Positions 11,689 through 17,082 of a DNA stretch of 17,082 nt are shown here, piece by piece. This stretch comes from Bacilli bacterium. Lineage in GTDB: Bacteria; Bacillota_I; Bacilli_A; RF39; UBA660. The translations under genes were made by a program, and so were the position numbers. Location: contig JAAWSW010000024.1 in NCBI GenBank assembly GCA_022801735.1, positions 1-17,082 of the forward strand, given 5' to 3'. The notes below the pieces were generated by a model. It was given only the letters and a program-made list of their open reading frames with translations. It ran no database searches and had not been told where the DNA came from. The number at the start of each line of letters is the position of its first letter. Within the stretch, counting starts at the first letter, position 1.

Positions 11689-12331
11689 TATAGCAAAATC
11701 GATTTCTGAAAAGAAGGATAGGGAAACTATTCAAAGGCAAACTATTTTAAACGAACTTCAAGAATCTTCTAAGGAATTTATACTTCCTGAAATCAAAAAA
11801 AAGGCGACAGAACTATCGGAATATATAGAAGAAAATATCGATAAAGGGAAAAATGGTTTAACAGCAACTTCAATATTGCCATTAATTGCCAAACGTAGTT
11901 TAACAGACCAGGCGTTAGCAGGACATATTACATTTACACCACAAGAATTAGCCATAGCATTTGATATATATGTACAAGTAATGAGTGAGATAAATAAATA
12001 TACCAGTTTTCCGCCTTCTAAGCAGACTTTTTGTTTATTTACAGGCATAACCACTCAAACATACAATAACTATCTTCAAGACCCAGAAAAATGCGAAATA
12101 ATGAGAACTATTGAAGATTATATTACAGCAAATAAACTCGTATCGGCTCAATTAGGGGAACTAAGAGAAATATCTACTATGTTTGAATTGAAGTCACAGC
12201 ATGGCTGGGTAGAGGCACAGGCACCTGTAGTTATAGAGCATAAAAAGGAAACTAATGTTGATGATATTAAGAAAAAGTTAGCGGCGATTAAAGGAAAAGT
12301 GATAGATGCAGAATATGAAGAAAAAAAATAA
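11678..12331 (+). CDS. Possible small terminase subunit or DNA-packaging protein
   Basis: A 217-residue protein. The N-terminal half is helical (NELQESSKEFILPEIKKK, SILPLIAKRSLTDQALAGHI). The middle, PPSKQTFCLFTGITTQTYNNYLQDPEKCEI, looks like a helix-turn-helix, and MFELKSQHGWVEAQAPVVIEHKKE ahead of a Lys-rich tail resembles the end of phage packaging proteins. GAGGAAAACTA precedes the ATG. The large terminase gene is not in the window, so the call rests on general pattern only. Confidence 0.4.
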   Translation: MQNNIAKSISEKKDRETIQRQTILNELQESSKEFILPEIKKKATELSEYIEENIDKGKNGLTATSILPLIAKRSLTDQALAGHITFTPQELAIAFDIYVQVMSEINKYTSFPPSKQTFCLFTGITTQTYNNYLQDPEKCEIMRTIEDYITANKLVSAQLGELREISTMFELKSQHGWVEAQAPVVIEHKKETNVDDIKKKLAAIKGKVIDAEYEEKK

Positions 12332-12605
12332 ATTTGACAAAATCAACAACCTGCAAACTATTTCACGAACAAGGAACCTGCAAACTATTGGGGCGAATCG
12401 GGAAAAGATAGTAGGTGTAAAATTCGATACAAATTCTAAAGGTAGTCAGAATAAAATATATTATTATAGGACGACCAAAAATTTAAAAGTAGGGGATAAA
12501 ATCAATCCTACAGTAGTAACAGGTGGTAAGCCTGATAGTGTAGTAGTAAGTGTTGATAGTATTGATAAAAGAAAATATAATAGTCTTAAGGAATTGGAGT
12601 TATAA
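12306..12605 (+). CDS. Hypothetical protein with duplicated NLQTI motif
   Basis: A 99-residue basic protein. Two copies of NLQTI, nine codons apart, come from an exact 15-base repeat (12348-12362 and 12375-12389). Residues 35-95 are beta-rich (KIVGVKFDTN, YYYRTTKNLKVGDKINPTVV, DSVVVSVDSI), like a small barrel. It overlaps the packaging-like gene by 26 bases, with AAAGGAAAAG ahead. Function unknown. Confidence 0.55.
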   Translation: MQNMKKKNKFDKINNLQTISRTRNLQTIGANREKIVGVKFDTNSKGSQNKIYYYRTTKNLKVGDKINPTVVTGGKPDSVVVSVDSIDKRKYNSLKELEL

Positions 12606-12616
12606 GGAGTTATAAA

Positions 12617-12784
12617 ATGAAAGAAAAAACAATAGGACAAGGAGTTAAATTTGAAAGAATCAGACGTATTACTGGTTATTTAGTAGGTACAACAGATAGA
12701 TTCAATAACGGAAAAAAATCCGAGGAAAAAGACAGAGTTAAGCACTCTGTAAAAGATTTTACAAATAAAAAAAACCTTAAATAG
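12617..12784 (+). CDS. 55-aa NrdD C-terminal-like small protein
   Basis: ATG 12617 has AAGGAGTTATAAA ahead and ends at TAG 12784. The peptide contains RIRRITGYLVGTTDRFNNGK followed by SEEKDRVKHS. This resembles the RxTGYL...RFNxGKxxE...RVKH end of anaerobic ribonucleotide reductase NrdD, but there is no ATP cone, no catalytic core and no glycyl-radical motif. It is too short to be a reductase. Similar short ORFs are often labelled NrdD in phage annotations. It closes the rightward operon, and its last codons enter the terminator. Confidence 0.65.
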   Translation: MKEKTIGQGVKFERIRRITGYLVGTTDRFNNGKKSEEKDRVKHSVKDFTNKKNLK

Positions 12785-12791
12785 GGTTTTT
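12770..12791. terminator. Bidirectional terminator between convergent operons
   Basis: AAAAACC (12770-12776) and GGTTTTT (12785-12791) form a stem around an eight-base loop. T-runs flank the stem on both strands, the longer one serving the minus strand. It separates the rightward operon ending at 12784 from the leftward operon ending at 12790. Confidence 0.7.
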
Positions 12792-13011
12792 ATAATAAAT
12801 CTTCCTCTTTTAGTTCGCTTATAATAGATTCGTCGTTATAACCTGCATAATAACAGGTGTTTTCTTTAATAATATCTAATACTTTATCTATTTTTTCTAT
12901 AATTTCTTCCCAAGATTCGCCTTCTAGTGTAACTTCTTCACCTTCATGTAAAAATAAAGTATATTGTTTTTTGTTTTTCAAACTTTCTCCTTCAACTGTT
13001 TTTTTAATCAT
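12790..13011 (-). CDS. Hypothetical 73-aa protein (leftward operon, last gene)
   Basis: A 73-residue acidic protein: a basic start (MIKKTVEGESLKNKK), a beta-like TLFLHEGEEVTLEGE and a helical SWEEIIEKIDKVLDIIKEN. AAGGAAG precedes the ATG. It ends at the shared terminator. Short acidic proteins of this kind are common in phage accessory operons, sometimes as inhibitors; nothing in the sequence proves that here. Confidence 0.6.
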   Translation of the reverse strand: MIKKTVEGESLKNKKQYTLFLHEGEEVTLEGESWEEIIEKIDKVLDIIKENTCYYAGYNDESIISELKEEDLL

Positions 13012-13044
13012 AACAATCTTCCTTTCTTTTTTTGATTAATTTTA

Positions 13045-13371
13045 TTATAATCCTCCATGGATTCTATAAATATCATAAACTTCATTATCACAGTTTTTAC
13101 AAACTTGTGTCATTAAATTTATTTCATTTAAATGGAAATACTTGCCACAGCCTTCACATTTCATATATAAATTTATATTAGTATTATGTTTTCTAGCGGG
13201 TTTGAAGTAGTTGTCTATAATGTATTGCTCAATTTCTGTGATTGTCATATTTCTTATATCCATAACATCTAATTTTTCTTTTAATTTTTCATTTTCTATT
13301 CCTAATTCAACGATTTTTTTTGTTGGATATTCAAATAAACTTTTATATATGTTTTTTTCTTCTTCACTCAT
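13045..13371 (-). CDS. Coiled-coil protein with C-terminal zinc ribbon
   Basis: A 108-residue protein. Residues 1-40 are a charged helix (YKSLFEYPTKKIVELGIENE and KLKEKLDV) that may form a coiled coil. Near the end, CEGCGKYF and CKNC supply the two Cys pairs of a zinc ribbon. This suggests nucleic-acid or protein binding. AAAAAGGAATTATAAT precedes the ATG. No specific family is named. Confidence 0.6.
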   Translation of the reverse strand: MSEEEKNIYKSLFEYPTKKIVELGIENEKLKEKLDVMDIRNMTITEIEQYIIDNYFKPARKHNTNINLYMKCEGCGKYFHLNEINLMTQVCKNCDNEVYDIYRIHGGL

Positions 13372-13385
13372 ATTATAATTCCTTT

Positions 13386-13448
13386 TTAAAGTTCTTCTTT
13401 TATTTCGCTTAAATCGTAATTTTCTCTTAGGTTAATTTTTTCATTCAT
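13386..13448 (-). CDS. 20-aa small protein
   Basis: ATG 13448-13446 follows AAGAAGGAATAAAAA and encodes MNEKINLRENYDLSEIKEEL. It fits into the gap between the recombinase gene and the zinc-ribbon gene, which otherwise would be without a gene. The site is good for a real start but the peptide is too short to classify. Confidence 0.4.
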   Translation of the reverse strand: MNEKINLRENYDLSEIKEEL

Positions 13449-13470
13449 TTTTTATTCCTTCTTTCTTTTT

Positions 13471-14340
13471 TTAATTGTAATCTATTTTTAATAAATTGTA
13501 AACATCTTTAGTTTCATTAACATTAAATTCTTTTTTATAATTCTTAAGCCATTGAGTATAAGTTCCTTTTGGTAAGTGTGTCTTTTTTAAAGCCTTTTCC
13601 ATAGTAAGACCGCTTTCTATTTGTAATTTTAATGTTTTAACAAAATTTTCAATGGTGGAGTATTTTCCTTTTGGTTTGCCTAATACTTTACCTTGCATTT
13701 TTGCTTTTTCTAAACCTCTCTTTGTTTCGTTTGATACGTCATCAATTTTTAAACATGCACCGTAAGCCACATTATTAAATATCATACTTTGTAAATATTT
13801 ATCGGTCAACGTCATTTCTTTAACCTCTTCAGTTGGTAATTTGGCACTTAGCAATTCATTATTTACTACTATAATATTAATATCTGCATATTTTAAATAA
13901 TGCCATGCTCTGTCTATGTTGTCCCATTCTCTGCCAATTCGAGACAAATCAGCAACAGAAATAAAATCTTTCTCTTTTGCTTTATTTAATATAGTTTGAT
14001 AGCCTAGACGGTCATTTTTTTTACCTGTATATTTATCACAATAAATATTATTGATAAATACTTTTATATTTTTATTTTTAAAATATTCATATATTTGTAT
14101 TATTTCTCTACCGAATTCCTGTTTTTTTGTAGATGTTCTTAAATATATAAATAAGTTGCAATTATAATTTTCATAAAACCAATTATAATCTACAAAAACA
14201 TCATTGAGTTTGTATTTTTTAATAAATTGTTTAAACTCTTCAATTTCACCCCAGTTTTTACCATTTATGTCTTTTAATTTATTTGTATCCATTATTAAAA
14301 CTTTTTGAATATTTTCTACAATTAAATTATTTAATTCCAT
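13471..14340 (-). CDS. Serine recombinase with N-terminal extension
   Basis: A 289-residue member of the resolvase/invertase family. The catalytic domain starts near residue 64 with IYLRTSTKKQ (S70, R68); NDRLGYQTILNKAKEKD and VADLSRIGRE (R134, R137) follow. After RGLEKAKMQGKVLGKPKGKY a C-terminal helix-turn-helix (TMEKALKKTHLPKGTYTQWLKN) is present. About 60 residues precede the catalytic domain, whereas small resolvases normally begin with it. I chose ATG 14340 because GGAAAGGAAATTGCAA precedes it; 16 more codons exist upstream with no site. It could invert or resolve phage DNA, or move a cassette. Its partner sites were not identified. Confidence 0.8.
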   Translation of the reverse strand: MELNNLIVENIQKVLIMDTNKLKDINGKNWGEIEEFKQFIKKYKLNDVFVDYNWFYENYNCNLFIYLRTSTKKQEFGREIIQIYEYFKNKNIKVFINNIYCDKYTGKKNDRLGYQTILNKAKEKDFISVADLSRIGREWDNIDRAWHYLKYADINIIVVNNELLSAKLPTEEVKEMTLTDKYLQSMIFNNVAYGACLKIDDVSNETKRGLEKAKMQGKVLGKPKGKYSTIENFVKTLKLQIESGLTMEKALKKTHLPKGTYTQWLKNYKKEFNVNETKDVYNLLKIDYN

Positions 14341-14362
14341 TTGCAATTTCCTTTCCGTAATT

Positions 14363-14467
14363 TTATTTTTTTTGATATTCGTTAGCAATATCTACAAGCC
14401 CACTAAAGGCTCCTAAGAATCCCGCTATTAGCATTAATAAGCCATTACTTTTCTTTTTTTTAGCCAT
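14363..14467 (-). CDS. 34-aa putative membrane peptide
   Basis: ATG 14467-14465 has AAAAGGAGAATGTTA ahead. The basic start MAKKKKSNG is followed by the hydrophobic segment LLMLIAGFLGAFSGLV, enough for one membrane span, and a polar tail ANEYQKK. The shape is like phage-encoded membrane peptides or small toxins, but there is no family match. It lies between the 77-aa gene and the recombinase gene. Confidence 0.55.
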   Translation of the reverse strand: MAKKKKSNGLLMLIAGFLGAFSGLVDIANEYQKK

Positions 14468-14482
14468 TAACATTCTCCTTTT

Positions 14483-14716
14483 TTAATAATAAATTTGTTC
14501 AACGTCAAATAAATCAATTATATTGTAATTAACGTTTAATTCATCAATACCTTTATAAATATCTTCGTTTGTATATATTCCTTCTAACTTAATTGTAACT
14601 TTATTAATTACTTCATATAAATCATTTATATCTACAGGTTTATCAAATATAATTAAATCAGTGTAATTGTTGTCACTATTATCTGTTAGTAAAAATTTTG
14701 TTATTTTATTTTCCAT
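14483..14716 (-). CDS. Hypothetical 77-aa protein
   Basis: A 77-residue acidic protein, Asn/Asp/Ile-rich (TDLIIFDKPVDINDLYEVIN), with AAGGAGGCATAG placed seven bases ahead. Its start is only two bases from the preceding stop, so it is probably translated with the 51-aa gene. No motif is recognised. Confidence 0.55.
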   Translation of the reverse strand: MENKITKFLLTDNSDNNYTDLIIFDKPVDINDLYEVINKVTIKLEGIYTNEDIYKGIDELNVNYNIIDLFDVEQIYY

Positions 14717-14718
14717 AA

Positions 14719-14874
14719 CTATGCCTCCTTGAATTCAACTTTTTTAATAATAATGTTTTTACATTGTTTGATAGATTCTAAATGCTCTATACATTCATTT
14801 ATATTATTAAATGCATTATTTAATTTTAAGATTTCGCCCGTTGTTTTCTCTAAAATTGTTATTTTACTTGTCAT
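14719..14874 (-). CDS. Hypothetical 51-aa protein
   Basis: ATG 14874-14872 follows GGGGGAAG and the frame ends at TAG 14719. The peptide is helical in character (LKLNNAFNNINECIEHLES) and has two cysteines, with a basic KNIIIKKVEF end. The two flanking genes are spaced by only two bases on each side. No function is visible. Confidence 0.5.
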   Translation of the reverse strand: MTSKITILEKTTGEILKLNNAFNNINECIEHLESIKQCKNIIIKKVEFKEA

Positions 14875-14876
14875 TT

Positions 14877-15113
14877 TTATTCTTCCCCCTCTGTTAACTC
14901 GTCTAAATCGTCGATATCAAAATTCACAACACCTAAATTTCTTAAATCGTCCAATAAGTTAATTAATTTACAATAAGCCCTTGCCCCTTTTTTAGTCATG
15001 TATTCATAATCGGGTTCTCCGTCATAATATCGACCAACAACTTTAGGCTTTTTTAAAAATAAATTTCCTTTAAGTCCAAAATATTCTTGTAAAATTTCTT
15101 CTAAATTTTTCAT
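14877..15113 (-). CDS. Hypothetical 78-aa acidic protein
   Basis: A 78-residue protein with GTAAAGGAGACG ahead of the ATG. It begins with a helix (MKNLEEILQEYFGL), has a basic YYDGEPDYEYMTKKGAR centre and ends very acidic (DIDDLDELTEGEE). It lies two bases from the next gene. No family recognised. Confidence 0.55.
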   Translation of the reverse strand: MKNLEEILQEYFGLKGNLFLKKPKVVGRYYDGEPDYEYMTKKGARAYCKLINLLDDLRNLGVVNFDIDDLDELTEGEE

Positions 15114-15128
15114 TTTAATTCGTCTCCT

Positions 15129-15353
15129 TTACATTTCCATCCAAATACAATAAATTTGGTAAAAATTATAATCCCAATAATAATTAATAATTTTATCTTT
15201 TTCTATTCCATTTTCTTCCCATATAATTTTTAAAGTATCTTTGTCAATTGATTCACAGTCAATAAAATGCCCATCGATTCCATAGTCTTCTTTAGCATTT
15301 TTATACCAACTATTATTAATTTTATCCTTTAAATAAATTTTTAATTTTTCCAT
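15129..15353 (-). CDS. Hypothetical 74-aa protein
   Basis: A 74-residue Ile/Lys/Tyr-rich protein beginning MEKLKIYLKDKI. I chose ATG 15353 since GGAG stands nine bases upstream; an in-frame ATG five codons earlier lies on that very site. The end has several aromatic residues (YYWDYNFYQIYCIW). No motif recognised. Confidence 0.5.
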   Translation of the reverse strand: MEKLKIYLKDKINNSWYKNAKEDYGIDGHFIDCESIDKDTLKIIWEENGIEKDKIINYYWDYNFYQIYCIWMEM

Positions 15354-15371
15354 TTTCTTAATCTCCATTTC

Positions 15372-15400
15372 TTGACATTTTTAATTGTCTATTATATAAT
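15372..15400 (+). promoter_or_regulatory. Perfect consensus promoter against the leftward operon
   Basis: TTGACA (15372-15377), a 17-base spacer and TATAAT (15395-15400), both hexamers perfect. It reads rightward while all nearby genes read leftward, and begins just beyond the start of the 74-aa gene. A transcript would start near 15407. Confidence 0.7.
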
Positions 15401-15406
15401 GGAAAT

Positions 15407-15502
15407 GCTGAAAGGGTTATGTAGTAATTCCCTGTTAGGCATTTTATAGAGTTATTAAATTAATTGCGTGTTGGATTGCTTTTATTTTTTAACTCTTTTT
15501 TT
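15407..15502 (+). ncRNA. Candidate small RNA opposite to the leftward operon
   Basis: From the start predicted by the consensus promoter, the sequence runs about 96 bases to a stem AGAGTTA (15448-15454) / TAACTCT (15490-15496) followed by seven T (15496-15502). The 35-base loop makes the terminator less than ideal. There is no ORF with a good site. Its 3' part is complementary to the end of the 65-aa membrane protein gene and its 5' part to the spacer of the operon message, so antisense control is possible. Confidence 0.45.
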
Positions 15503-15657
15503 GTGTCAAATTCTATCATTTGAAGTACTATATAAAATGATATTGACATATACAAATATATAATTAATGATACATCAGTTAGAAATACTTTAGATATTAT
15601 TAATGTTAATAGTATTACTACCCATGTTTTTAATTTTCTAGTTCCAGTTTTTCTCAT
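15460..15657 (-). CDS. 65-aa membrane protein (first gene of leftward operon)
   Basis: A basic start (MRKTGTRKLKTW) is followed by two hydrophobic segments (VVILLTLIISKVFL and SLIIYLYMSISFYIVLQM) and a charged tail (FDTKKELKNKSNPTRN), suggesting two membrane spans. I chose ATG 15657 for AAAGGAG nine bases upstream; 13 further codons upstream lack a site. It is the promoter-proximal gene of the leftward operon. Superinfection exclusion is a frequent job of such prophage proteins, but this is not shown. Confidence 0.6.
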   Translation of the reverse strand: MRKTGTRKLKTWVVILLTLIISKVFLTDVSLIIYLYMSISFYIVLQMIEFDTKKELKNKSNPTRN

Positions 15658-15728
15658 AAGCACCAACTCCTTTTTATTAAAATTGATACCTAACAAAGAT
15701 TAACTAAAACCCTTCACATTTTCCATTT

Positions 15729-15793
15729 GTAATAGAACTTTATTTCCTTATCTATTACACTTTAATTATAACATTTTTTAGTCCGAAAGTCAA
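15729..15793 (-). promoter_or_regulatory. Promoter and 5' hairpin of the leftward operon
   Basis: On the minus strand: TTGACT (15793-15788), 17 bases and TATAAT (15770-15765) preceded by TGT. The transcript would begin near 15758, where GTAATAGA (15758-15751 region) pairs with TCTATTAC down to 15729, so the message starts with an eight-base-pair hairpin. It serves the genes from 15657 down to 12790. A similar form protects mRNAs or binds regulators in other systems; its role here is not known. Confidence 0.7.
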
Positions 15794-15823
15794 TGAAAAT
15801 ACATGTTTTTTTAACAAAAAATA

Positions 15824-15856
15824 CACTTTTTTGCCCTTGTTTTTAAAAGGGAAGTG
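15824..15856. promoter_or_regulatory. Interrupted inverted repeat, possible operator
   Basis: CACTT (15824-15828) with AAGTG (15852-15856) and CCCTT (15834-15838) with AAGGG (15847-15851) form a two-part inverted repeat upstream of the leftward promoter. It could be an operator. No direct evidence. Confidence 0.3.
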
Positions 15857-16438
15857 ACACTTTTATAACAGTATGTAAATGTATCAAAACAAGCCATTAT
15901 TGCAGTCATTATATTTGACTATATCTATATATGAAATGCGTCTATACAAGGCTTTATATATGCAGTATGGCTATATATGATTAGGTCTATATATAGTTAT
16001 ATAACAGGGTAGTATATATGGGTATATATAGATAGGTATATATTGATATATATTGAAATAGATATATTATTAAATACAACTATTATTAAACAAAGATATT
16101 ATTTATTATTTATTTAGCATAACTTATTTATTAAAAAATATAACAAACTATCAAGTGTGTTTCTAAACAAAAAAGCATTGATATTATTGTGATGTTTTAT
16201 TATTTTATTTGTGATTATGTATGATAGTATGATATTGTATCAATATATTAATATAAATGTATTAAAGCCTTTATTTTCAAAGGGCAAAGTTAGTCCTTTA
16301 ACGTTCGTCTATATACTAAAGATACCCCAACCCTATTTTAAAAAGTGCCTATAGGGGTCTACTTACCCTCATAAATATACACAATATATAAAAAGAGTTT
16401 CTTATTTATCCATATTTTAATATACCTTTATCCAATAA
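15857..16438. other. AT-rich non-coding region with TATATA repeats
   Basis: No gene with a convincing start is visible. From about 15912 to 16070 the DNA carries degenerate repeats around CTATATATG and GGTATATATNGAT, such as GCTATATATGATTAGG and TCTATATATAG. Later, CCTTT/AAAGG/CCTTT near 16267-16300 and CCCTAT/ATAGGG near 16330-16357 can form competing hairpins. Such DNA bends and melts easily; an origin, a recombination site or an insulating spacer are all possible. Confidence 0.45.
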
Positions 16439-16470
16439 GCGCATTATTATCCATATAATGTGCTTTTTTA
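16439..16470 (+). terminator. Strong rightward terminator
   Basis: GCGCATTAT pairs with ATAATGTGC over nine bases (one G-T) around TATCCAT and is followed by six T. It would stop rightward transcription out of the AT-rich region; the source of such a transcript is not obvious. Positions 16471-16650 hold only AT-rich spacer and an imperfect hairpin near 16569-16590. Confidence 0.7.
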
Positions 16471-16649
16471 ATGGAATAATTGGCAATATTTTGTATACGA
16501 CAATGAAACAACAATGCACTAAATGATATTTTAAACATGGAAGTACATTAATGTAACTGTTCAATGGTAAACCCCTTTACAAAAGGTGTTAAAACCCAAA
16601 TATAAGGTGAATTCAGACTTATAGGATAAACTTTGAAAAAATAGGTAGT

Positions 16650-16721
16650 TTGATATTGATAAATAAGGGTAAAACGGCAAAAAGTATAGTTGCAGAAATG
16701 GGCTATGAAATAGAAATTTGA
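16650..16721 (+). pseudogene. Remnant of a GYEI-tail gene
   Basis: The frame ends with GKTAKSIVAEMGYEIEI and a stop. It resembles the end of the protein at 4698-5018 (LTQICDELGYEIK). The frame is open upstream only to 16615 or so, has no ATG before this motif (TTG at 16650), and no ribosome binding site. It looks like the last part of a lost gene. Confidence 0.4.
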
Positions 16722-16792
16722 TTGTCAAAAACGACAACGAAAGGAAAGATTATACAAAATGTTAATAGATGAAGCGATTGAAGGGTGATTAA

Positions 16793-17082
16793 ATGAAAAT
16801 AGAAGAAGGAATGTATGTAAGAACTAAATATGGTCTTATTAGAAAATTAGATAAAATAACTAAAGATATATATAGTTTTCAAGATAGATTATGTTTTAAA
16901 GAAGATATAGATAATTTTATTAAAGAAGCAAGATTTAGTTACGATATAATTGATTTAATTAAAGTAGGAGATTATGTTAATGGCCAAGAAGTTATTGCAT
17001 TAAGAAAAAATATCAGTGAAAGAGATATTCATCCTAGTAGTAAGGATTGTAATATATTTATTCAATATACAATAGCAGATGG
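16793..17082 (+). CDS. Hypothetical phage protein, partial at 3' edge
   Basis: ATG 16793 has GAAGGGTGATTAA ahead and stays open to the window end (96 codons). It begins MKIEEGMYVRTKYGLIRKLD, a short barrel-like start, and IKVGDYVNGQEVIALRKN follows at about residue 62, resembling other phage proteins of unknown role. A nine-codon ORF with AAAGGAAAG ahead (16759-16788) overlaps the binding site and may be a leader peptide. It marks another rightward block. Function unknown. Confidence 0.7.
   Translation, partial: MKIEEGMYVRTKYGLIRKLDKITKDIYSFQDRLCFKEDIDNFIKEARFSYDIIDLIKVGDYVNGQEVIALRKNISERDIHPSSKDCNIFIQYTIAD

Noticed and set aside
11758..12054. Minus-strand frame in the packaging-like gene
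   Set aside because: Opposite-strand shadow with no start signal.
12857..13039. 60-codon plus-strand frame in the leftward operon
   Set aside because: Ser/Phe-rich shadow of the 73-aa acidic gene, no Shine-Dalgarno.
14341..14388. 16-codon extension of the serine recombinase
   Set aside because: No binding site, overlaps the 34-aa membrane peptide gene; ATG 14340 has GGAAAGGAAATT ahead.

Overview
The window is an AT-rich, gene-dense stretch that reads as the early/regulatory half of a temperate phage (or an integrated prophage) of a low-GC Gram-positive host (Bacillota). Reasons: strong AAGGAGG-type ribosome binding sites, TTGACA/TATAAT promoters, tightly overlapping small genes, an XRE repressor facing an XRE/Cro-like gene, an ERF recombinase, a RecU-like resolvase, and phage-encoded tRNAs. 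Only the last 27 bases of a tRNA with its own terminator are seen at the left edge, which suggests an attachment site, but no tyrosine integrase is visible. The exact host genus cannot be read from the sequence.

Layout. 1-540: tRNA end, tandem repeats and a promoted 37-aa ORF. 527-1290: lysogeny switch: leftward repressor, divergent promoters around two 20-bp-spaced repeats, and a small convergent leftward unit (promoter, 31-aa ORF, terminator). 1292-7362: rightward early operon: Cro-like protein, replication initiator with internal iterons, helicase-loader-like protein, small unknowns, ERF annealing protein, PD-(D/E)XK nuclease, SSB-like protein, possible late regulator. 7363-7648: three hairpins, a segment resembling the 16S rRNA 3' tail, then tRNA-Met(CAU) and tRNA-Leu(UAA). 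7678-9760: a Ro60/TROVE-like vWA protein followed by about 650 bases of structured non-coding DNA and tRNA-Cys. The first RNA looks like a bacterial Y RNA with a circularly permuted tRNA module; two more units share its terminal-stem motif, and then come two long-helix domains. 9788-12784: attenuator-like terminator, RecU-like resolvase, metallophosphoesterase, unknowns, a possible small terminase and a 55-aa NrdD-tail-like protein. 12785-15793: a leftward operon of ten mostly tiny genes around a serine recombinase with an unusual N-terminal extension, with a rightward consensus promoter and terminator embedded in it. 15794-16790: about 1 kb of non-coding, very AT-rich, TATATA-repeat DNA with a terminator. 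16793-end: start of a further rightward gene.

How it works together: the repressor/Cro switch controls an early operon that starts replication at the iterons, supplies recombination (ERF, nuclease, SSB, RecU) and adds an RNA module (tRNAs, Ro60-like protein, Y-RNA-like array). The Ro60-like protein with its own tandem RNA array and the adjacent unexplained structured RNA is the most exciting part of the window.
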